Below the pieces are notes generated by a model that did not search any database, was not told the origin of the DNA, and worked only from the letters and a program-made list of their open reading frames with translations. Made by a program: the position numbers and the translations under genes. This document shows positions 1 through 5,766 of a DNA stretch of 7,171 nucleotides, one piece after another. The stretch comes from Patescibacteria group bacterium. GTDB lineage: Bacteria; Patescibacteriota; Minisyncoccia; Phycocordibacterales; PALSA-1337. The stretch's first letter is position 1. Each line of letters opens with the position of its first letter. Location of the stretch: the NCBI GenBank assembly GCA_028864955.1, contig JAGWLE010000033.1, positions 1 through 7,171 on the forward strand. The letters are read 5' to 3'.

Positions 1-191
1 TTGGCTTCGGCTTTGGCTTTCTTTGCCTCGAATTCCTTTTGCGCTTGATCGAGTTTGTTTTTGGCGTTCTGTTCTTCCGCCTCCAGTGATCTGAGCTCAC
101 GACTCTTTAATTCATGGTCGTGCTCCTCCTTCTGTATCTGTCTTTTGAGGTCTTCGAGCGCCTGAGCGGAATTTGTATTTGAATAGAGCAT
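1..191 (-). CDS. Coiled-coil protein, N-terminal part (cut by window edge)
   Basis: This is an open frame of 63 codons from an ATG at 189-191 to the left edge with no stop. It begins MLYSNTNSAQALEDLKRQI and continues as a highly charged stretch rich in Glu, Lys, Gln and Ala with hydrophobic residues at heptad-like spacing (blocks such as LKRQIQKEEHDHELKSREL and EFEAKKAKAEA). That is typical of a long alpha-helical coiled coil. No signal peptide or membrane segment is visible in this part. The ATG follows the stop of the DoxX-like gene with a single base between them (TAA-C-ATG), so the two are probably co-transcribed and translationally coupled. No Shine-Dalgarno sequence is seen. The function is unknown, and coiled-coil similarity alone does not assign a family. 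Confidence 0.6.
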   Translation of the reverse strand, partial: MLYSNTNSAQALEDLKRQIQKEEHDHELKSRELRSLEAEEQNAKNKLDQAQKEFEAKKAKAEA

Positions 192-192
192 G

Positions 193-552
193 TTAGAGCG
201 GCAGATCAAAGGCAAAGAATCCGGGGCCGGTGACTACCAGGGACAGGGCGATGAGAAGTAGCAGCACGTAATAATTCACGCCATCAGTCAGGAATGCTCG
301 ATTGCGGACGCGTCCGACGATGCGGATTATCAAATCAACCGCGGCCAACAAGGCCGCCACTTGCGTCCAGAGACCGATCAGGATGAGGCCGCCGACAACG
401 CCTTCGAAAAGTCCGATCAGGCGCGCGTTAGTCGAGGCGCGACCGCGAAGAGATCGATATGTCCAGAACAAGAATACGGCGGCTAGACCCAGGCGCACCA
501 GGGTCGGTCCGAGCCGAGTAAACGAAAGCATGTAGGGAAATACGGAAAGCAT
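193..552 (-). CDS. DoxX-like small integral membrane protein
   Basis: The 119-residue product has hydrophobic segments at about residues 16-31, 45-75 and 94-109. It ends VVTGPGFFAFDLPL, which matches the C-terminal pattern (TGPG, then FDLPL) of small DoxX-family membrane proteins. A charged loop (TYRSLRGRASTNARL, residues 31-45) and a basic stretch IRIVGRVRNR (residues 76-85) separate the helices. The frame stays open upstream to an ATG at 619-621, which would add 23 polar residues. I prefer the internal ATG at 550-552 because MLSVFPYML resembles the usual start of the family and because the longer form would begin inside the trmH promoter. DoxX proteins are sometimes linked to redox or thiol functions, but nothing here shows which applies. 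It is followed one base later by the coiled-coil gene. Confidence 0.7.
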   Translation of the reverse strand: MLSVFPYMLSFTRLGPTLVRLGLAAVFLFWTYRSLRGRASTNARLIGLFEGVVGGLILIGLWTQVAALLAAVDLIIRIVGRVRNRAFLTDGVNYYVLLLLIALSLVVTGPGFFAFDLPL

Positions 553-582
553 GATACGGGCGAAATGATTATGGATATGACC

Positions 583-590
583 ATAGTATA
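583..590 (-). promoter_or_regulatory. Possible -10 element for the doxX-like operon
   Basis: On the minus strand the sequence TATACTAT lies 30-38 bases upstream of the preferred ATG at 552. TATACT (590-585) matches the TATAAT consensus at five of six positions. The best -35 candidate, TTAGAA at 614-609 with an 18-base spacer, is weak. The same heptamer ATACTAT occurs on the plus strand as the -10 region of trmH, so the two divergent promoters would share a core sequence. Confidence 0.35.
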
Positions 591-598
591 CGGGATAT

Positions 599-626
599 TT
601 GACCGAATTTCTAACTGTCATACTAT
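599..626 (+). promoter_or_regulatory. trmH promoter, predicted leaderless
   Basis: TTGACC (599-604, five of six to the -35 consensus) is followed after 16 bases by TACTAT (621-626, four of six to the -10 consensus). Exactly six bases (627-632) separate the -10 from the ATG at 633, so transcription would start at or next to the start codon. There is no ribosome binding site upstream of the ATG. Confidence 0.6.
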
Positions 627-632
627 AGAGAT

Positions 633-1103
633 ATGCAGAAAGGCGATGTCAGGCTCCTGCTCGACAATATCCGCAGCGTCCATAATGCCGGCTCAATTTT
701 CCGAACAGCCGAAACGATCGGTATCGGCAGGATTTACTGTGCCGGCACGACACCCATCCCAATCGACCGTTTTGGCCGCCGGCGCCGCGATTTTGCCAAA
801 GTCGCTCTGGGCGCGGAACACCTGATCTCGTGGCAGCAGGTGAATACGCCACTGGCGCTTATTCGCGAACTCAAGAGTCAAGGATATGTCATCATTGCTC
901 TCGAGCAGACGAAGGGTGCAGTTGATTACCGGACGATTCACGTGTCTGACAAAGCACTGATCATTTTGGGCAATGAAGTCGTCGGCGTCAGCCGCCAGAT
1001 ATTGAAATTGTGCGATGTCATAGCGGAAATTCCGCTTCGTGGCCAGAAGGAATCATTGAATGTTTCTGTGGCGGCGGGCATATTCCTATTCGGGGCACTC
1101 TAA
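633..1103 (+). CDS. SpoU/TrmH-family RNA 2'-O-ribose methyltransferase
   Basis: This is a 156-residue SPOUT-class enzyme that transfers a methyl group from S-adenosylmethionine to a ribose 2'-OH in tRNA or rRNA. All three SpoU motifs are present. Motif 1 is DNIRSVHNAGSIFRTAE (residues 11-27, with the likely catalytic Arg24). Motif 2 is ILGNEVVGVS (residues 111-120). Motif 3 is IPLRGQKESLNVSVAAGI (residues 133-150), which builds the trefoil knot that binds the cofactor. The protein consists essentially of the catalytic domain. It lacks the extra N-terminal RNA-binding domain of RlmB-type enzymes and the extensions of TrmH, so the target (tRNA position 18, 34 or rRNA) cannot be told. Motif 1 is more TrmH/RlmB-like than TrmL-like. 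The gene ends two bases before the end of mutM on the other strand. Confidence 0.88.
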   Translation: MQKGDVRLLLDNIRSVHNAGSIFRTAETIGIGRIYCAGTTPIPIDRFGRRRRDFAKVALGAEHLISWQQVNTPLALIRELKSQGYVIIALEQTKGAVDYRTIHVSDKALIILGNEVVGVSRQILKLCDVIAEIPLRGQKESLNVSVAAGIFLFGAL

Positions 1104-1105
1104 CC

Positions 1106-2035
1106 CTAACTTTTTTCCGATAATTTCTGATGCGCATCGCAATAATGCGTGCCTCTGCCGCCGACGACTATTCGCCTGATCGTGCCCGGACAGCCGGGCT
1201 TTGCACACTTTATGCCGGTTTGTTGATAGGCAGAATGCTTTTCATGAAACAGACCTTTCTGACCATCAACATTCCGATAGTCAGAAGTCGAATCGCCGCC
1301 AAGATCAATGCCGCGGGCCAGTGTTTTCCTGATCGCTGCAAAGAGCAGTTTGCGTTTGGCAAGCGGAATATTTTTGACGCGTTCGAGCGGATTGATGCCC
1401 GCCCGCCACAACGATTCATCGGAGTAAATATTGCCGACGCCGGCGAGAATTTTTTGATCGAGCAGCACCAGCTTGATTTTGCCGTCGGACCGCAGGTCAA
1501 GCCGCGCCTCGAAACGCTTGAAGGTGAAATCATTTTCCAGCGGTTCCGGCCCGATGGAATGCAAATGCACGGATTCATCAATGATGTCCGTATTCACCGC
1601 CGTGACTTTGGCAAACCTGCGCACGTCAGAAAGCGCCAAATTTTTGCCAGTATTGAACGTCAAGACAAAATGCACGTGCCTGTTGAAAGGATCCTTCAAT
1701 GATGCTGGTTCGACCGGAATCCAGGGATCCTTGGTGCGCGCGCCCGCAAAGCGGTATGTGCCGAACAGCAGATGTCCGGTCATTTTCATATGCACCAGGA
1801 TAGTCAGTCCGCCGGAGAGGCGTATGAGAATGTTCTTGGCGCGCCGGTCAACGGATGTGACGGTCCGGCCGATGATCTCGAGCTTGAAGTGTTTGAAATA
1901 GCGGGGATCCTTGATTGTCTCGGAACCCTTGAAAAATTGACTGTCGTAGTCGGACCACGCGTCGCTGATCGTCAGGCCGATGATACGCTGTCGAAGGCCG
2001 TTGACGGTTGTTTGGACTTCAGGCAATTCAGGCAT
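1106..2035 (-). CDS. mutM: Formamidopyrimidine-DNA glycosylase (Fpg/MutM)
   Basis: The 309-residue protein removes oxidised purines such as 8-oxoguanine and nicks the abasic site by beta/delta elimination. The N-terminus is MPELPEVQT, giving the catalytic Pro2 nucleophile and Glu3. The start is therefore certain, since Pro2 must follow the initiator Met. Lys67 in RRAKNIL corresponds to the conserved lysine after the N-terminal sheet. LVHMKMTGHL (80-89), LAGVGNIYSDESLWRAGINP (197-216) with the DNA-contacting Asn202, and SDYRNVDGQKGLF (251-263) are the helix-two-turn-helix region and linker. The C-terminal zinc finger is atypical: Cys277-x4-Cys282-x16-Cys299-x2-His302, against the usual C-x2-C-x16-C-x2-C. 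Arg294 in VGGRGTHYC matches the zinc-finger arginine that contacts DNA. The protein is slightly longer than the usual 270-290 residues. No SD is present and a promoter abuts the ATG. Confidence 0.95.
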   Translation of the reverse strand: MPELPEVQTTVNGLRQRIIGLTISDAWSDYDSQFFKGSETIKDPRYFKHFKLEIIGRTVTSVDRRAKNILIRLSGGLTILVHMKMTGHLLFGTYRFAGARTKDPWIPVEPASLKDPFNRHVHFVLTFNTGKNLALSDVRRFAKVTAVNTDIIDESVHLHSIGPEPLENDFTFKRFEARLDLRSDGKIKLVLLDQKILAGVGNIYSDESLWRAGINPLERVKNIPLAKRKLLFAAIRKTLARGIDLGGDSTSDYRNVDGQKGLFHEKHSAYQQTGIKCAKPGCPGTIRRIVVGGRGTHYCDAHQKLSEKS

Positions 2036-2041
2036 GCCGAC

Positions 2042-2070
2042 ACTCTACGTTCTCCAAACCGAAATGTAAA
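2042..2070 (-). promoter_or_regulatory. mutM promoter, predicted leaderless
   Basis: Read on the minus strand, TTTACA (2070-2065, five of six to the -35 consensus) is followed by an ideal 17-base spacer and TAGAGT (2047-2042, four of six to the -10 consensus). Six bases then lead to the ATG at 2035. The expected transcription start is the A of the start codon or within a base or two of it. Confidence 0.6.
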
Positions 2071-2096
2071 ATCACCGCCGCTGCGGCAGTCATGTT

Positions 2097-2105
2097 TGCT
2101 ATAAT
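2097..2105 (+). promoter_or_regulatory. Extended -10 promoter of the amidase gene, predicted leaderless
   Basis: TGC-TATAAT (2097-2105) is a perfect extended -10 element: the TG dinucleotide plus one base, then the consensus hexamer. No good -35 is visible 16-18 bases upstream, which is usual for extended -10 promoters. The hexamer ends exactly six bases before the ATG at 2112. The AAGG just before the ATG is too close (one base) to act as a normal ribosome binding site. Confidence 0.65.
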
Positions 2106-2111
2106 AAAGGC

Positions 2112-3386
2112 ATGCGGTATATCTTTGGGGCCATATGCGCGTGTACCATATTTCTCGTGCCCTGGTTCATGCTGCATCCGGAAACTGCGCGTATCGTTTT
2201 TCAACCGGTCCAGGCGGTCGGCGACGAGCTTGCTTCCGTCATCTTTTCCCATGATCCGGTAACGGTCGCGGACCTGCAGAGTGATTACAATTCCGGCTCA
2301 CTTTTCCAGGCGCCGCGCAAAGTTCGCATCCTGCTGGTGCCCGGACATGAACCCAATTACGGCGGCGCGGAATACGGTTCTCTCAAAGAACGCGATATGA
2401 CAGTTCAGTTGGCCGACGATCTGCAGGCATTTCTCTCCGATAACCCTCATTATCAAGTTTTCGTTACTCGGGATACCCAGTCCTGGAACCCGATATTCGC
2501 CGATTATTTCCAGAACAATTGGAACGCCATCAAATCTTGGGAAGAAGCGCAAAAAAACGAGATACAGAACTTAACCCTGCTCGGGGAATTTCATCCGACC
2601 GGTTCGCAAGTTCAGCATATTGACGTGCCGGACGACGTGGCTCTGCGGATCTATGGCATAGATAAATGGGTCGACGAGAACGATATCGACATAGCCATTC
2701 ATATTCATTTCAACGACTATCCGGGCCATTCGTCGGTACAGCCGGGCAAATACTCGGGCTTCGCCATCTACGTGCCGGAAGGCCAATACGCCAATAGCCA
2801 GACGACCAAGGTGCTGGCCGACGCCATCGAAAAGCGCCTCGAACGCTATAATGCCGTTTCCAATTTTCCCGGTGAGATCGGCGGCATCGTGCCTGATCAA
2901 GACCTGATAGCCGTCGGCGCCTATAACTCGGTCAACGCGCCGAGCATGCTCATTGAATACAGTTATATATACGAACCCCAATTTACAAACCCAAATCTGG
3001 AATCAACCGCCATCAAGGATCTGGCCTACCAGACATATCTCGGACTCCAGGATTTCTTTGATTCACCCGATGCCAGTTCCACGGATTCCTTCGGGACGCT
3101 GACGTTGCCTCATGCATGGACCAGTCCGACATCTAGCTCGGCAACTATGGCCTCATCGAGCGCCATCTACGCCCTGCAATCAGCGCTCATCGCGGACGGC
3201 GATTATCCGCCAGCCGGCAAATCCTTGAATACGTGTCCGCGCTCGGGCAAGTTTGGTCCCTGCACGGAGGCTGCTCTCCAGGCTTTCCAGGCAAAATACG
3301 GCATCAGCGGCGAAAAGGGTGTCGTCGGCTCCAAAACGCTCGATCGTCTCAATAAACTCTACGGCCAGGTTATCAAAGTTATTTAG
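2112..3386 (+). CDS. Membrane-anchored N-acetylmuramoyl-L-alanine amidase (Amidase_3) with peptidoglycan-binding domain
   Basis: This 424-residue cell-envelope hydrolase would cut the bond between MurNAc and L-Ala in peptidoglycan. Residues 4-20 are a single hydrophobic segment (signal anchor). Residues about 72-315 form a zinc amidase of the AmiC/CwlV type. Candidate metal ligands are His79 in LLVPGHEPNYGG, Glu93 in LKERDM and His197 or His199 in IAIHIHFND; the catalytic Glu is probably Glu282 in MLIEYSYIYEP. Between the second and third ligands there is a longer than usual insertion (about 125-185). A Ser/Thr/Pro-rich linker (319-350) leads to a C-terminal peptidoglycan-binding domain (351-418: IYALQSALI, FGPCTEAALQAFQAKYGI, GVVGSKTLDRL). 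Cys375 and Cys384 frame the loop before its second helix and could form a disulfide. The gene overlaps the mur ligase gene tail to tail by eight bases. Its role is inferred as wall remodelling or cell separation. Confidence 0.88.
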   Translation: MRYIFGAICACTIFLVPWFMLHPETARIVFQPVQAVGDELASVIFSHDPVTVADLQSDYNSGSLFQAPRKVRILLVPGHEPNYGGAEYGSLKERDMTVQLADDLQAFLSDNPHYQVFVTRDTQSWNPIFADYFQNNWNAIKSWEEAQKNEIQNLTLLGEFHPTGSQVQHIDVPDDVALRIYGIDKWVDENDIDIAIHIHFNDYPGHSSVQPGKYSGFAIYVPEGQYANSQTTKVLADAIEKRLERYNAVSNFPGEIGGIVPDQDLIAVGAYNSVNAPSMLIEYSYIYEPQFTNPNLESTAIKDLAYQTYLGLQDFFDSPDASSTDSFGTLTLPHAWTSPTSSSATMASSSAIYALQSALIADGDYPPAGKSLNTCPRSGKFGPCTEAALQAFQAKYGISGEKGVVGSKTLDRLNKLYGQVIKVI

Positions 3387-4656
3387 GTTCGAGGGCGACT
3401 ATCCCAGCCAATTCTTCCCGGGCAATGCCTGAATCGCTCCACGGCACTCTGGTGTTTCGTGGTCCCATGATATAGGGATCCGTGCCTTTTCCGGTGATGA
3501 GCACGGCATCTCCCGGCCGCGCGCGCTTCAAGGCTTCGCGAATGGCTTGGCGCCTGTCCATGATGATAGACGGCTGGTGGACCGTAATGCCTTTGGCGAC
3601 ATCTTCCACGATCTGCCGCGGATCCTCATCGTATGGATCCTCGTCCGTCAAAATTATTTCCTGGCAGTGCTTGTCGGCGATTGCGCCCATTTCCGCACGT
3701 TTCCAGCTGTCGCGGCCGCCGCCGGTGCCGCCCAGTACGCATATTTTACGGGTTGAACCAAAGACTTCGTAAAATTGTCGGAGGGAGTCCGGCGTGTGGG
3801 CATAGTCGACGACAACCGTAAATGCTTGACCGGCCTCGATCCGTTCGACGCGGCCGGGAATCGAAGCAATGCGGCTGACGGCTTTGGATATATCGTTCTC
3901 GTGAACGTTCTGCGTTCGAGCGGCCGTGATGGCGGCGGTCAGATTATAGAGGTTGAACAGTCCCGAAAGAGGCGAATGTACTCGCATGCCGCCGATGTTC
4001 AGTTCCAAACCTTCCGGCTTGATCTTGTACGGTTCGACGTCATGAATACTGTAGGGAACTTGCTCGTCGCATTCGCAGGCCAGGAATTTTTCGCCCTCTT
4101 TGTCGTCAATGTTCGCCACGATGATCCGCGGCCGTTTCGAAGATCGAGTCATATTGCGCGCGATAGCCAGCTTGGCGTTGAGGTAGTTATCGTAGGAACC
4201 GTGGGCTTCGATATGTTCCGGCGTGAGATTGGTGAATATCAGCATGTCGAGTTCAATAAACCTGTGCCGGTAGAGCAACGCGCCTTGTGAAGTCATCTCC
4301 ATGATGACGTAATGGCAACCGGCGCGCACGGCACGGCGGATCAGTTTTTGCAAAGCAAAGCGGCCGGGCATACTCATTTTATACTTGTTTGGCCAGGTCG
4401 CGTCCGCGACCTTAAAGCGGATGGTGTTCGATACGGCGGTGATATAGCCGGCTTCTTCGAGGATGGCATTCAGTATTTCCGTCGTCGAACTCTTGCCCTT
4501 TGTACCGGTGACAGCGATGACCTTGATCTGCCGGGCGGGGAAGCCGTACCAGGCGGCCGCGGCCAAGGCCATGAGGTAATGGTAAACGGGGTTGAGGGCG
4601 TTGAATACGGGCTTTGGCACCATGCGCCGGACTATGCCGAGTGAGTGATTAAGCAT
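3379..4656 (-). CDS. Mur ligase family protein, MurE-like
   Basis: The 425-residue protein is an ATP-dependent amide ligase of the MurC-F/FolC family. It would add an amino acid (by analogy, the third residue) to UDP-MurNAc-L-Ala-D-Glu in the cytoplasm. Visible motifs are the P-loop AVTGTKGKSSTTEIL (48-62), EMTSQG (120-125), TNLTPEHIEAHGSYDNYLNAKLAI (142-165) with Lys162 as the likely carbamylated lysine, GLFNLYNLTAAI (232-243), IPGRVERIE (266-274), VVDYAHTPDSL (282-292) and the C-terminal domain with LTDEDPYDEDP (336-346) and ITGKGTDPYI (387-396). In MurE the diaminopimelate enzymes carry DNPR at the equivalent site; here it is DEDPYDEDP, so the amino acid added is unclear. Only about 47 residues precede the P-loop, so the N-terminal UDP-sugar domain is much shorter than in standard MurE (about 490 residues). 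It lies 14 bases after ruvA and is probably co-transcribed with it. No other mur genes are in view. Confidence 0.85.
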   Translation of the reverse strand: MLNHSLGIVRRMVPKPVFNALNPVYHYLMALAAAAWYGFPARQIKVIAVTGTKGKSSTTEILNAILEEAGYITAVSNTIRFKVADATWPNKYKMSMPGRFALQKLIRRAVRAGCHYVIMEMTSQGALLYRHRFIELDMLIFTNLTPEHIEAHGSYDNYLNAKLAIARNMTRSSKRPRIIVANIDDKEGEKFLACECDEQVPYSIHDVEPYKIKPEGLELNIGGMRVHSPLSGLFNLYNLTAAITAARTQNVHENDISKAVSRIASIPGRVERIEAGQAFTVVVDYAHTPDSLRQFYEVFGSTRKICVLGGTGGGRDSWKRAEMGAIADKHCQEIILTDEDPYDEDPRQIVEDVAKGITVHQPSIIMDRRQAIREALKRARPGDAVLITGKGTDPYIMGPRNTRVPWSDSGIAREELAGIVALEPK

Positions 4657-4670
4657 TGGGATATGATGTC

Positions 4671-5249
4671 CTAGGCTAGTACCTTGAGCGCCGCCTTGAC
4701 CTTGGCGCCAGTGTCGCGTATATTTTTGTCGACCTTTTTTAGGGCTTCGCGGGCATCGTCGGCGTCATAGCCAAGGGCCTTGAGAGCTTCGATGGCATCC
4801 ATGTCGCTGGACATGGCGGCGCCAAGTTCGCGGATATCGACGCTCTCGATCGCGCCCAGCTTGTCTTTGAGTTCGAGTACGATCTTCTCGGCTGTTTTCC
4901 TGCCGATGCCGGATACTTTGACCAGATGTGCGGTCGAGCCCGCGCGGATCGCCGAAGCCAGTTGATCGCTGCTCACGAGCGATAATATGTTGAGAGCGGA
5001 CTTTGGGCCTATGCCCGAAACTCCTATCAAAAGCTCGAAGAAGTCCTTTTCTTTTTTGCGGCTGAAACCGTAGAGATCGAGCGCGTCTTCGCGTACAGCC
5101 AGATGAGTCCAGAATGTTGCCTTGGTACCGGTTGTGGCCGTATGCAAGGCGTCACCAGTCAGGAATATTTTATAACCGACGCCGCCGACATCCAAGATGA
5201 CGCAGCGCTCGTCGATATGAGAAATTTCTCCCGAAAGCCGGCCTATCAT
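4671..5249 (-). CDS. ruvA: Holliday junction DNA helicase subunit RuvA
   Basis: The 192-residue protein binds four-way DNA junctions as a tetramer and loads RuvB for branch migration. The N-terminal OB-fold starts MIGRLSGEISHIDERCVILDVGGVGY (1-26). Two helix-hairpin-helix motifs follow: FELLIGVSGIGPKSALNIL (71-89) and LVKVSGIGRKTAEKIVLEL (109-127). Domain III, which contacts RuvB, is at about 150-192 (DAIEALKALGYDADDAREALKKV). The length is close to the usual 190-205 residues and the whole protein is intact. ruvB and ruvC are not in this window. The gene reads toward the mur ligase gene and is divergent from rpsT. Confidence 0.96.
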   Translation of the reverse strand: MIGRLSGEISHIDERCVILDVGGVGYKIFLTGDALHTATTGTKATFWTHLAVREDALDLYGFSRKKEKDFFELLIGVSGIGPKSALNILSLVSSDQLASAIRAGSTAHLVKVSGIGRKTAEKIVLELKDKLGAIESVDIRELGAAMSSDMDAIEALKALGYDADDAREALKKVDKNIRDTGAKVKAALKVLA

Positions 5250-5255
5250 GGCACC

Positions 5256-5261
5256 ATCTTA
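5256..5261 (-). promoter_or_regulatory. Candidate -10 of ruvA, possibly leaderless
   Basis: TAAGAT on the minus strand matches TATAAT at four of six positions and ends exactly six bases before the ruvA ATG, the same geometry as trmH, mutM and the amidase. No convincing -35 is visible at 16-18 bases, so this site is the weakest of the four. Confidence 0.35.
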
Positions 5262-5323
5262 CACCAATAATCGCCATACAAGAAACGGCAGGTGATGAAC
5301 CCAGGACCAGTTGAGTGAATTCC

Positions 5324-5352
5324 TTGATTATTCCATGGGGCTGTGTTAGATT
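5324..5352 (+). promoter_or_regulatory. rpsT promoter
   Basis: TTGATT (5324-5329, four of six to consensus) is followed by a 17-base spacer and TAGATT (5347-5352, four of six), with a TG at 5344-5345 giving an extended -10. The expected start is near 5359, leaving a leader of roughly 12 bases before the ATG at 5371. Unlike the repair and wall genes, rpsT would thus have a short leader. The same promoter may also transcribe the tRNA gene downstream. Confidence 0.5.
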
Positions 5353-5370
5353 GTCGTGCATACACATTAT

Positions 5371-5634
5371 ATGGCCATCACCTCTTCCGCCAAGAAAGCT
5401 CTGCGTGCCGCCAAAAAAAAGCGCATCTTCAACCTGCGCCGCAAGGGCGCCATCGAGAAGCAGCTCAAAGAATTCCGTCGCTTCATTTCCGCCAAGGATA
5501 AATCCGGCGCCGAGAAGCTCGTATCGCCTCTCTATCAAGCACTCGACAAAGCCGTGAAAACCGACTATCTCAAAGCCAATACCGCCGCACGCTTGAAGTC
5601 GCGTGCCATGGCCTCGCTCAAAAAACTAGTGTAG
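5371..5634 (+). CDS. rpsT: 30S ribosomal protein S20 (bS20)
   Basis: This is an 87-residue, strongly basic protein that binds 16S rRNA in the small subunit. It begins MAITSSAKKALRAAKKKRIFN, matching the S20 pattern (SAKK, then a run of Lys/Arg), and continues as a three-helix bundle with KAVKTDYLKANTAARLKSRAMASLKKL at the C-terminus, where the conserved N-x-A-x-R-x-K-S-R motif of S20 is clear. A GTG at 5356 would add five residues (MHTHY), but the ATG at 5371 gives the family start. The gene ends 19 bases before the tRNA-Arg gene and is probably co-transcribed with it. Confidence 0.93.
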   Translation: MAITSSAKKALRAAKKKRIFNLRRKGAIEKQLKEFRRFISAKDKSGAEKLVSPLYQALDKAVKTDYLKANTAARLKSRAMASLKKLV

Positions 5635-5653
5635 AGTTACGTAATCTCTCATC

Positions 5654-5725
5654 GCCCTCATCGTTCAATGGATAGGACGCAAGATTGCGGATCTTGCAAT
5701 GTAGGTTCGATTCCTACTGAGGGCA
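5654..5725 (+). tRNA. tRNA-Arg, anticodon GCG
   Basis: A complete 72-nt cloverleaf can be drawn. The acceptor stem GCCCTCA (5654-5660) pairs with TGAGGGC (5718-5724). The D-stem GTTC (5663-5666) pairs with GGAC (5675-5678), with one G-T wobble. The anticodon stem CAAGA (5680-5684) pairs with TCTTG (5692-5696). The T-stem GTAGG (5701-5705) pairs with CCTAC (5713-5717) around a TTCGATT loop. The anticodon loop TTGCGGA places GCG at 5687-5689, which reads the arginine codons CGC and CGU. G37 follows G36, the usual context for the TrmD methylation. The D-loop AATGGATA carries the adenosine expected for arginine identity. The discriminator is A5725, and the 3' CCA is not encoded (the next bases are CA). 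The more common bacterial isoacceptor has ACG, edited to ICG. Confidence 0.92.
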
Positions 5726-5764
5726 CAAAAGTGCGAAAAATTCGGAATCGCCGGAAAAAGGCGA
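5723..5764 (+). other. Two small stem-loops after the tRNA
   Basis: GCAC-AAAA-GTGC (5723-5734) overlaps the last bases of the tRNA, and TCGCC-ggaaaaa-GGCGA (5748-5764) is a perfect five-base-pair stem. Neither is followed by a T-run, so neither is a typical intrinsic terminator. They could take part in 3' processing of the tRNA or mark the end of the host sequence next to the insertion element. The rest of the 5726-5766 gap holds nothing recognisable. Confidence 0.35.
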
Positions 5765-5766
5765 AG

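Noticed and set aside
1093..1116. GGG/CCC pairing followed by TTTTTT as a terminator of trmH
   Set aside because: The stem is only three base pairs with a long loop, and the T-run belongs to the last codons of mutM. It is too weak to call.
1130..1702. Long plus-strand open frame antisense to mutM
   Set aside because: It is a shadow of the well-supported mutM frame. Its translation has no recognisable family and it has no promoter or start signal.
1688..3642. Six GGATCC sites within about 2 kb
   Set aside because: All fall in minus-strand coding sequence where GAT-CCx encodes Asp-Pro in KDP, TDP or EDP motifs of MutM and the Mur ligase. Protein sequence explains them.
3775..4290. 171-codon plus-strand open frame antisense to the mur ligase gene
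   Set aside because: The mur ligase has all family motifs on the other strand. The antisense frame has low-complexity, arginine-rich, shadow-like composition.
4657..4670. CATCAT six bases upstream of the mur ligase ATG as another leaderless -10
   Set aside because: It matches four of six positions but has no -35 and lies 14 bases behind ruvA on the same strand, where operon transcription is the simpler explanation.
5634..5649. TTACGTAA palindrome between rpsT and the tRNA
   Set aside because: It is short, with only an imperfect GAG/CTC extension and no T-run. It is probably chance or a processing spacer.
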